Source: an uncultured Butyricicoccus sp.
GTDB taxonomy: Bacteria; Bacillota; Clostridia; Oscillospirales; Butyricicoccaceae
Assembly (NCBI GenBank): GCA_900557315.1
Contig: USSI01000088.1
Span: forward strand, 1-6,313
Length of the DNA stretch: 6,313 nucleotides
Direction of reading: 5' to 3'
A program made the position numbers and the translations under genes. Positions 1 to 6,313 of the stretch are shown piece by piece; the stretch's first letter is position 1; the number at the start of each line of letters is the position of its first letter. The notes under the pieces are model-generated. The model had not been told where the DNA came from and made no database searches. It worked only from the letters and a program-made list of their open reading frames with translations.

Positions 1-1
1 A

Positions 2-17
2 AAGGGCCTTAACCCTT
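2..17 (-). terminator. Weak candidate terminator hairpin after guaA
   Basis: AAGGG (2-6) and CCCTT (13-17) can form a 5-bp stem with a 6-base loop about 40 bases past the guaA stop codon. Any U-tract would lie outside the window, so this cannot be confirmed. A second, weaker 4-bp stem (AGGC 36-39 with GCCT 48-51) lies closer to the gene, and a short T-rich stretch follows it on the minus strand. Confidence 0.25.
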
Positions 18-57
18 CAAAAACCCAGTAAAATCAGGCTTTTCCGGGCCTCTGAAA

Positions 58-1602
<1,545 letters not shown>

Positions 1603-1625
1603 GTTTGTTCTCCTTTCTTGATTCC

Positions 1626-1730
1626 ATTACATTCCTGATTAAATTATGCCATATGCGCGCGTTTTCGGCAAGCATTTTCGCAGGATTTTCCTCCTTTCGG
1701 CAAGGTTTCTGAAACTCTTGGGAATGTAAT
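1626..1730. repeat. Widely spaced 10-bp inverted repeat in the divergent spacer
   Basis: ATTACATTCC at 1626-1635 is the exact reverse complement of GGAATGTAAT at 1721-1730. One arm lies at the predicted guaA transcription start. The other lies upstream of the divergent SLH gene. The arms are 85 bases apart. They could be two copies of one operator in opposite orientation or a chance match; no regulator gene is nearby to tie them to. Confidence 0.4.
1643..1671 (-). promoter_or_regulatory. Predicted sigma-A promoter of guaA
   Basis: On the minus strand, TTGCCG (1666-1671, 4 of 6 consensus) is followed after exactly 17 bases by CATAAT (1643-1648, 5 of 6 consensus). Transcription would start near 1636, about 34 bases before the guaA ATG and just before its Shine-Dalgarno. 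The spacing and position make this the best promoter candidate in the spacer. The start site itself is inferred. Confidence 0.6.
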
Positions 1731-1736
1731 ACAAAT

Positions 1737-1773
1737 TTTATGCATAAAGCCGCTTTTTTCGGTGCATAATGCA
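1737..1773. promoter_or_regulatory. Pair of A/T-rich palindromes upstream of the small SLH gene
   Basis: TTTATGCATAAA (1737-1748) is a perfect 12-bp palindrome. TGCATAATGCA (1763-1773) is a 5+1+5 palindrome. Both contain TGCATAA, and the two copies (1741 and 1763) start 22 bp apart, about two helical turns. They lie 35-71 bases before the TTG start of the plus-strand gene, where an operator would be expected. No convincing -35/-10 pair is visible here; the nearest is TTGGGA at 1718 with CATAAA at 1743 and a long 19-base spacer. The regulatory role is inference. Confidence 0.35.
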
Positions 1774-1789
1774 AAGCACGGAACCTTTT

Positions 1790-1797
1790 GGAAGGGG
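1790..1797 (+). promoter_or_regulatory. Ribosome binding site that selects a TTG start
   Basis: GGAAGGGG ends 10 bases before the TTG at 1808. The same frame also has an ATG at 1769, but no Shine-Dalgarno precedes it. Using that ATG would add 13 residues (beginning MQSTEPFGRG) ahead of a normal Lys-rich signal peptide start. The TTG is therefore the better start. Confidence 0.65.
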
Positions 1798-1807
1798 TGT
1801 ATGTATT

Positions 1808-2749
1808 TTGAAGGATAAAAAGCTGCTCACCGCCGCGATTCTTCTGCCGGTGACCCTGCTGTTTGTCGGCGCAGCGCTGGCTGCCAGCCTGACTGTGGCG
1901 CAGGCCGCAGGGAATGCACCGATCGCGCAGGAGGTAGAGGCCGAAACCTGTGTAGAAATTCCGATTGAAGTAACGCTCAGCGCCACGGATATGGACGGCG
2001 ACATTGTCCTGTACCAGTTGACCGAGCAGCCGCGCCTCGGCTCGGCAAAGATCGAAGGCAGTATGCTCACTTACGCTCCCGGACCTGAAACCGGCAAGGA
2101 TCGGTTCTCCTTTACTGCGGTTGATGCGGACGGCAATACCGCAAAGCCTGCACAAATTACGATTACGATATCCAAAAACCGTGCCGGGCTGACCTATGCG
2201 GATATGTCCGGCAATCCCGCGCATTATGCGGCTATCTGCCTCGCAGATCAGGGAATCATGACCGGCGAAAATATCGGCGGCGTCTATTTCTTCCATCCGG
2301 CTGAAACCGTAACGCGAAGCGAATTTATCGCCATGGCGACAGCAGCAGCGGAACTGCCGATGGAACCGACTGCTCAGACCGACTTCGCCGATGACAGCGG
2401 CCTGTCGGAATGGGCCAAACCCTTTGTGAGCACAGCGGCGGCAAACGGCCTTGTTTCCGGTTATCATACCGCGGGCGGGCTGTCCGAAATTCGCGGGCAA
2501 AATCCGATCACACTTGCCGAGGCCAGCGTAATTGTGAATAATCTGCTGAATGACACGCTGGACGGCACGCAGTATGCGCTTGCGGATGGGCATTCCACCG
2601 ATATGGACTGGGCGCAGAGTGCAATCAGCAGCCTGACGCGGCTGGATGTCCTATCCCCTCTTGCGGTGATGCAGGATGGGAGCACACCGATCACCCGTCA
2701 GACCGCATGTGAGATGATTTACAAAACCATGCTGCTGGTACAGGCATAA
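1808..2749 (+). CDS. Exported Ig-like/SLH domain protein
   Basis: A 313-residue protein predicted to be exported and wall-bound. Residues 1-33 form a signal peptide: a KDKK start, a hydrophobic core about 9-25, and likely cleavage at AQA/AG. Residues about 36-121 resemble a bacterial Ig/cadherin-like module of the Big_9 type, with the typical SATDMDGD strand-turn and a later KDRFSFTAVDADGN segment. Three SLH-like repeats follow at about 128-181, 191-247 and 257-309. Their TRAE-type motifs read TRSE (169-172), TLAE (235-238) and TRQT (296-299), so the second lacks the arginine usually used to bind secondary cell-wall polymer. Start choice is TTG with GGAAGGGG upstream. It is divergent from guaA and convergent with the larger SLH gene. 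No enzyme motif or lipobox is visible, and the specific role is unknown. Export and wall attachment are inferred from the domains. Confidence 0.9.
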   Translation: MKDKKLLTAAILLPVTLLFVGAALAASLTVAQAAGNAPIAQEVEAETCVEIPIEVTLSATDMDGDIVLYQLTEQPRLGSAKIEGSMLTYAPGPETGKDRFSFTAVDADGNTAKPAQITITISKNRAGLTYADMSGNPAHYAAICLADQGIMTGENIGGVYFFHPAETVTRSEFIAMATAAAELPMEPTAQTDFADDSGLSEWAKPFVSTAAANGLVSGYHTAGGLSEIRGQNPITLAEASVIVNNLLNDTLDGTQYALADGHSTDMDWAQSAISSLTRLDVLSPLAVMQDGSTPITRQTACEMIYKTMLLVQA

Positions 2750-2819
2750 CGATAAAGTATAATAAAGGACCTGTTGACAAATCCCTCATGCAGCATTCCC
2801 GTGTTATTATAAAATGGAG

Positions 2820-2828
2820 TGATATAAT
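2820..2828 (+). promoter_or_regulatory. Extended -10 promoter-like element
   Basis: TGATATAAT matches the TGnTATAAT extended -10 consensus exactly. It lies 47 bases before the ATG of the decayed transposase-like frame. No -35 is recognisable at 16-18 bases. The perfect TTGACA at 2774-2779 is too far away to pair with it and lies 25 bases from the nearer TATTAT at 2805. It may be a leftover promoter of the mobile element. Confidence 0.4.
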
Positions 2829-2875
2829 AAAACCGCACACCCAGGGGAAGAAAGAACGGGAAAGGACGAGAGAAA

Positions 2876-3024
2876 ATGGATAAAATATAGTGCGGAATAC
2901 AAGGCCGATGTACTGAAGCTGGCAGATGAAATAGGGACACCAACGTATTGGCCGTGAGGCATACTGGCGCATGATGCGCCTACGTAAAATCTGGGCAAAA
3001 ATCATTTTCCGTGTTGAAACGTGA
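2876..3024 (+). pseudogene. Decayed N-terminal fragment of an IS3-type OrfA transposase (tentative)
   Basis: An ATG at 2876 has AAAGGA at 2861-2866 with a 9-base gap, yet reads only four codons to a stop. Dropping one A from the AAAA run at 2882-2885 gives MDK followed by YSAEYKADVLKLADEIGT. This resembles the first helices of HTH_Tnp_1/IS3 OrfA proteins. That frame stops at 2955. Dropping one C from the CC at 2940-2941 extends it as QRIGREAYWRMM and further basic residues, to a stop at 3022-3024. OrfA proteins are usually near 100 residues and are followed by orfB. Here only about 48 codons can be reconstructed and no orfB is present. The first segment is fairly suggestive; the second frameshift and its continuation are less certain. 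Family assignment is from recall of typical sequences, not a search. Confidence 0.45.
2966..2980. repeat. 15-bp G/C-rich palindrome
   Basis: GGCGCAT and ATGCGCC flank a single central G at 2973, giving a perfect 7+1+7 palindrome inside the decayed transposase-like frame. The single-base centre makes it a poor RNA hairpin, so it looks more like a protein-binding or recombination site, or simply a chance result of the codons there. Confidence 0.5.
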
Positions 3025-3081
3025 GCATTGCAGTTGTTTTCCCAGTTTTCTTACTTCATACGCTATACGCTGATACAAAGA

Positions 3082-3110
3082 GAGCGGAGGTGCTTTATAC
3101 ACCTCCGCTC
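3082..3110 (-). terminator. Strong hairpin, likely terminator of the large SLH gene
   Basis: GAGCGGAGGTG (3082-3092) and CACCTCCGCTC (3100-3110) form a perfect 11-bp G/C-rich stem with a 7-base loop. On the minus strand it lies 57 bases after the stop of the large SLH gene and is followed by TCTTTGTATC, a weak U-tract. On the plus strand it is followed by CTTTCC, so it may work in both directions between convergent genes. A weaker option nearer the stop pairs AAGGTA with TACCTT (3135-3160), followed by TTT on the minus strand. Confidence 0.6.
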
Positions 3111-3166
3111 CTTTCCAAGTCAGAGTTTGCGAAAAAGGTAGGCTGTCCCGAGTATACCTTCTCGGA

Positions 3167-6100
3167 TTAGCCAGTGATGTTCTCGCAGAAGCGCATGAGG
3201 ATGGTAGACACTTCCGCACGGGTCGCATTACCCTTGGGGTTGATCGTTGTGCTGGTGTTGCCAGTAATCAAGCCCTCAGCATTGGCCCATTGCAGTGCTG
3301 CGGTTGCATAAGGGCTGATTTGGGATGCATCCGTGTAGCTGCCCAGATCGTTGCTTGCCGCTGTATCATAGCCCTTGAACTGCGCATAGCGGTACAAGAT
3401 GGATGCCATCTGCTCGCGAGTGATCGGCTGATCCGGCGCAAAGGCGGTATCTGTAATACCGTTGACAATACCGTTCGCCTGTGCCCACGCAACCGCATCT
3501 GCATAGTACATGTTATCGGCTACATCAGTGAAACTGCTTGCAGATGCATCAGGTTCCCCTTCAAGCCTGTGCAGGATCGTCACAATCATGCCGCGGGTTG
3601 TAGACAAACTCGGTCCAAATGAAGTATCTGTAATGCCGTTCATCATCTCGTTGTCCAGCATATACTGGACAGCATCCCGGAACCATGCATTCTCCGGCAC
3701 GTCAGCGAACGGGAATTCACCAGCTGGCAATTCACTGCCTTCTACAAAAGTAACACGGATCGTGACTGCGGAATCCGGCATGGTAAAGGTATACTTACCG
3801 TTACCTGCATCGGTTAAAGAAATGGTATTCCCATTCTTATCCTTGACCTCAATTTCACCTACAGTATAGCCTTCATCCGGCGTGACCGTGATTGTTACCT
3901 TATCGCCCTTTCCTGCTTTTTCAGGCGATACGCTTACCGTACCGTTTTTAATGCCAGCCGGCGTTGTGACGGTGTATTCCGGTGCTGCCGTGGATCCTCC
4001 GCCGCCAGAACCGCCTCCAGTACCAGCAGTACTGTTATGAATCGTTAGTTCATAGGTCTTTGTCTGGCTCCCATTCGTGACGGTGATTGTTACAACGGTA
4101 TCCCCGTTTGCTGCAACTGGAATTGTCTGCGTATTCAGATACTTCTGCTCCTGTCCATTGATGGAAACCTTTGCATCCGGGTTCGCAGCTACAGCTGTGA
4201 TGCCGACCGACGTCAGCCCGGAGACCGTGACCTCTGCCTTGCCCGCCGCGTCAAAATCACTCAGTTTTACCGGCAGGCCTACAGTTGTAAGGGCAGACAG
4301 TTCTGTACTTGCGTCACTACTACCTTCCAGCACCATCGGTGAGTACAGTACGCGAACGTCAGAACCCACTTGGCTGAATGCAAACGTCTTAACGGCAGAA
4401 GCCTCATTGCCGTCCAGCGTTATCAAGCTCCCCGACGAACCATCGTACAACTGCTGCGTCTCGATCACATTTCCGCTTTCGTCAAGCAGATAAACGATTA
4501 GGTTGCCATTGCTCGATGTAGACAATGTATTGTTCTGCACGGTCACCGTAACCTTGCTTGCACCATTGCTGTTATCCATCTCCGCAGTCACGGACACAGG
4601 CTCGCCGTCCTGCTGCTCGGACAAACTGTATACTACGGTATTTGCTGCATCATTGCCGGGCTGCGCATCCAGAACCGGTTCGCCAGTTGTGCCCTCACTC
4701 AAGTTGACGGCCCGCAGCACGCGTGAGATAATGCCTTCCTCGACAGGTTCCAGCCATGCCTTAGCATAGATCTGAATACCACCATCCGGGATCTCGCTCT
4801 CCTTGAGCGTATCTCTTACATATTTTGCAACATCAAAATCAAACCGACAGGTATAGCCACCCTCATCAATTATTGAGTAATCACCTTTGTCTACAGAAAC
4901 CGGCTCTGCCAGCTGATATTCGCCCTCCGGATCGCTGTACAGGCCAACCTTGACCTGATATTTGCCGCTGTCGAGTGCCACATCGCTGTCATTATACAAC
5001 GCAACCTGCAGCGCGCGATTACCGCCGGTCTGCTCCAGCAGGTCGATCCGGGAAATACCTACATCCGGCAGCGCCAGTGCCAGCGATTCCGTTGCCGTAG
5101 CCGTGTTACCGCTGTCGCCGAACGATGCTGTAACCGTGCAGTCTGCATCAGCAATCGGAGCAGACACCGTATACGGCACGTTGAGTGTAATGCTCTGGCC
5201 AGGCGCCAACGTCACAGTGCTGCCTGTATCATAAGGATTAGATTCCGCTCCGATGGAAACTTTGATGTTGGTGATCGGATCAATGCCGCGGTTGGTGACC
5301 TTGACCTGTACCGGCAGGCTGAAGCCGGAGACCACGCTGCTTTGATCGTACGAGATGCTGTCGATGGAAACCGTATTTTCATAGCTGCCGGTCGCGGTGT
5401 ACAGGTTGGACTCGGATTCCGCTATATAGACCGGCTGCTCCTTGCCTTCAGCATCTGTTACGGTAAGCTGTTCCCCGTCCGCGCCTTGGACTGGCTGGTT
5501 GCTTTCGCCGTAAGTGGTTCCCAGAATGACCGCGCGAACATTGCCGTCCCCATCGTTCTGCGCATAGCTATCAAAGTAGTCGATAGCTGTCCGCTCATCC
5601 ATCACTGCGACCTCAAGCGGCGCGGTAATGCCGTAGCTACCGTTACTGTTAACAAATCGGATGCCCATTAGACGATCTTTATCCGTAGTAAGCACTTCTC
5701 CGTTTTTCTCTTCCGATGTAGTAAGCGGCTCTACCCACAGAACGGACAAATCGTCGAAGTCATTTGCACCCTTGGCAAAGCGGAAGTTGGTTGTTACACG
5801 CACATCGTCCATCTGCGTCATCTCGGAAATACCGTCGGGTACATCCGAGCGGATCTTGCCGTCTTCACCTACTGCGCGCAGGCTCAGATCGGTCTCGCTT
5901 GTGCCTTCGTCATTTGCCTCGGTACGGCTCCAACCAATAATGAAGTGCTCCGTATCGCCGATATTGGCTGTTGTGACCTGCGGGTTTTCATCCAGAACGT
6001 CATCGCTTGTCAAACGAACCGTGGAGACTGCGGATTCCGCTGCTTCTCCATCGACATGCGTATCCGCCTTACCCGCAGGTACAATCGCATACAGGACTTC

Positions 6101-6313
6101 CATGCCGGAATGATCCATCGCTTCTTCATCAGTAAGCGGTGCGACCTGCTGGTCAGTAACGGTCTGTGCAACCGGGCGGTCATTTGTGTCGATCGAGTAA
6201 ACGATCGCTGCTGTGCCGTCATTCAGCATCGCGGCTTCCAGACCCTTGACTGCACCCGAGGTGCCGTTGTACAGGGTTTTGGTGTCGCTCCACTTCTTTC
6301 CGTCATAGGTTTT
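3167..6313 (-). CDS. Large modular S-layer homology surface protein (5' end outside window)
   Basis: The frame is open to the window edge without a stop, giving 1048 visible C-terminal residues. The ATG at 6229 is internal: the 28 codons before it are in frame, read as protein (KTYDGKKWSDTKTLYNGT and on), and no Shine-Dalgarno is seen. Residues 1 to about 300 hold repeated strand motifs (DGTAAIVYSID, FIIGWSRTE, LSVLWVEPL, VRAVILGTTY) that look propeller-like. About 315-413 is a CARDB-like module (VKVTNRGIDPITNIKVSI). About 416-563 is a second CARDB-like module, and about 573-678 a further Ig-like sandwich. About 680-760 resembles a cadherin-like beta-sandwich. A Gly/Ser linker (762-776), an InlB B-type repeat (780-860) and three SLH repeats (867-1048) follow. 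A signal peptide is expected upstream but unseen. The likely role is a wall-anchored surface protein or adhesin; the ligand is unknown and no catalytic motif is visible. Confidence 0.95.
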   Translation of the reverse strand, partial: KTYDGKKWSDTKTLYNGTSGAVKGLEAAMLNDGTAAIVYSIDTNDRPVAQTVTDQQVAPLTDEEAMDHSGMEVLYAIVPAGKADTHVDGEAAESAVSTVRLTSDDVLDENPQVTTANIGDTEHFIIGWSRTEANDEGTSETDLSLRAVGEDGKIRSDVPDGISEMTQMDDVRVTTNFRFAKGANDFDDLSVLWVEPLTTSEEKNGEVLTTDKDRLMGIRFVNSNGSYGITAPLEVAVMDERTAIDYFDSYAQNDGDGNVRAVILGTTYGESNQPVQGADGEQLTVTDAEGKEQPVYIAESESNLYTATGSYENTVSIDSISYDQSSVVSGFSLPVQVKVTNRGIDPITNIKVSIGAESNPYDTGSTVTLAPGQSITLNVPYTVSAPIADADCTVTASFGDSGNTATATESLALALPDVGISRIDLLEQTGGNRALQVALYNDSDVALDSGKYQVKVGLYSDPEGEYQLAEPVSVDKGDYSIIDEGGYTCRFDFDVAKYVRDTLKESEIPDGGIQIYAKAWLEPVEEGIISRVLRAVNLSEGTTGEPVLDAQPGNDAANTVVYSLSEQQDGEPVSVTAEMDNSNGASKVTVTVQNNTLSTSSNGNLIVYLLDESGNVIETQQLYDGSSGSLITLDGNEASAVKTFAFSQVGSDVRVLYSPMVLEGSSDASTELSALTTVGLPVKLSDFDAAGKAEVTVSGLTSVGITAVAANPDAKVSINGQEQKYLNTQTIPVAANGDTVVTITVTNGSQTKTYELTIHNSTAGTGGGSGGGGSTAAPEYTVTTPAGIKNGTVSVSPEKAGKGDKVTITVTPDEGYTVGEIEVKDKNGNTISLTDAGNGKYTFTMPDSAVTIRVTFVEGSELPAGEFPFADVPENAWFRDAVQYMLDNEMMNGITDTSFGPSLSTTRGMIVTILHRLEGEPDASASSFTDVADNMYYADAVAWAQANGIVNGITDTAFAPDQPITREQMASILYRYAQFKGYDTAASNDLGSYTDASQISPYATAALQWANAEGLITGNTSTTINPKGNATRAEVSTILMRFCENITG
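3170..3715 (-). other. Three SLH repeats at the C-terminus of the large surface protein
   Basis: SLH1 is 3554-3715, SLH2 about 3368-3535 and SLH3 3170-3346. Each starts with an FADV/FTDV/YTDA-type strand and contains a [D/Q]AV or AL helix, an NG[I/L] or NEMMNGI turn and a TR motif: TRGM, TREQ and TRAE. All three keep the arginine that in studied SLH proteins contacts pyruvylated secondary cell-wall polymer, so this triplet should be able to anchor the protein. SLH1 deviates at the following residues, with GM in place of AE. Confidence 0.92.
3734..3976 (-). other. InlB B-type repeat domain in the large surface protein
   Basis: About 80 residues with the pattern NGTVSVSPEKAGKGDKVTITV, then a PDEGYTVGEIEV strand and the closing YTFTMPDSAVTIRVTF. 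This is the layout of divergent InlB B-repeat domains (the Flg_new_2 family), which commonly sit just before SLH repeats in clostridial surface proteins and serve as a stalk. Confidence 0.8.
3986..4030 (-). other. Gly/Ser-rich interdomain linker
   Basis: Residues 762-776 read TAGTGGGSGGGGSTA, a flexible hinge between the cadherin-like sandwich and the stalk/SLH region. It probably separates the exposed part of the protein from the wall-anchoring part. Confidence 0.85.
4034..4276 (-). other. Cadherin-like beta-sandwich domain in the large surface protein
   Basis: About 80 residues running from LPVKLSDFDAAG to KTYELTIHNS. The central VSINGQ segment and the closing VVTITVTNGSQTKTYELTI are typical of the bacterial cadherin-like domain (PF12733-like) found in extracellular proteins. 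Assignment is by pattern, without a profile search. Confidence 0.65.
4625..5371 (-). other. Two CARDB/Ig-like modules in the large surface protein
   Basis: The first module (about 5075-5371) has a SLPVQVKVTNRGIDPITNI segment followed by LAPGQSITLNVPYTV, the standard CARDB pattern of strands around an N-[R/K]-G turn. The second (about 4625-5068) opens with PDVGISRIDLL and NRALQVALYNDSDVAL and closes with an N-rich AQPGNDAANTVVYSL strand. It is more divergent and has an insertion near its end. CARDB domains are extracellular adhesion or spacer modules. Confidence 0.6.

Larger units (their letters stand above)
2750..3166. other. 417-bp gene-poor spacer between convergent SLH genes
   Basis: This stretch is visibly A/T-richer than its neighbours and holds no intact gene. 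From left to right it contains TTGACA at 2774-2779, an extended -10-like TGATATAAT at 2820-2828, a decayed transposase-like reading frame (2876-3024) with an embedded 15-bp palindrome, and a strong hairpin at 3082-3110. No matching terminal inverted repeats or target-site duplication were found by eye, so the ends of any inserted element cannot be placed. No hairpin with a U-tract follows the small SLH gene directly. Confidence 0.7.

Noticed and set aside
1603..1642. Purine or (p)ppGpp riboswitch in front of guaA
   Set aside because: The predicted leader is only about 35 bases, with no aptamer-like pairing.
1769..1807. ATG at 1769 as start of the small SLH gene
   Set aside because: No Shine-Dalgarno precedes it, and the added 13 residues spoil the signal peptide start; TTG at 1808 has a well-placed GGAAGGGG.
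2991..3045. Imperfect inverted repeat CTGGGCAAAA / TTTTCCCAG
   Set aside because: Short arms with a bulge and a loop of nearly 40 bases; not convincing as a terminator or as transposon ends.
2771..3060. Terminal inverted repeats or target duplication bounding an insertion sequence
   Set aside because: Comparing the TGTTGACAAATC side with the right side by eye gave no credible matching end.
2691..3228. Minus-strand open frames of 63-104 codons across the spacer
   Set aside because: No ribosome binding sites or family features; they overlap one another, the decayed frame and the terminator hairpin.
6227..6229. ATG at 6229 as the start of the large SLH protein
   Set aside because: The frame stays open and protein-like to the window edge, there is no ribosome binding site, and no signal peptide follows this ATG.

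Overview
The window looks like chromosomal DNA from a Gram-positive member of the Clostridia, probably a gut-type Oscillospirales relative. This is inferred from AAAGGAG-type ribosome binding sites, a TTG start codon, a Firmicutes-style guaA and two exported proteins ending in S-layer homology (SLH) domains. The taxonomic call is soft, because no rRNA or tRNA is present.

Layout: (1) Positions 58-1602, minus strand: complete guaA (GMP synthase, glutamine-hydrolysing), with a good sigma-A-like promoter and a short leader. (2) Positions 1603-1807: divergent intergenic region with the guaA promoter, two A/T-rich palindromes and a widely spaced 10-bp inverted repeat. (3) Positions 1808-2749, plus strand: a 313-residue exported protein with a signal peptide, one Ig/cadherin-like domain and three divergent SLH repeats, the second of which lacks the usual motif arginine. 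(4) Positions 2750-3166: a 417-bp stretch without an intact gene. It carries promoter-like sequence, what reads as a decayed N-terminal piece of a transposase OrfA, a 15-bp palindrome and a strong hairpin. (5) Positions 3167-6313, minus strand: the C-terminal 1048 residues of a large modular surface protein whose 5' end lies outside the window. In order it has a propeller-like region, CARDB/Ig-like modules, a cadherin-like sandwich, a Gly/Ser linker, an InlB B-type repeat and three canonical SLH repeats.

guaA is a housekeeping gene with no evident functional link to its neighbours. The two SLH genes are convergent and would both place proteins on the cell wall, probably through a secondary cell-wall polymer. 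They are not an operon and their modules differ. I see no CRISPR array, toxin-antitoxin pair, defence system or biosynthetic cluster. The most unusual material is the decayed 2750-3166 spacer and the SLH motif loss in the small protein; nothing here amounts to a clearly new system.
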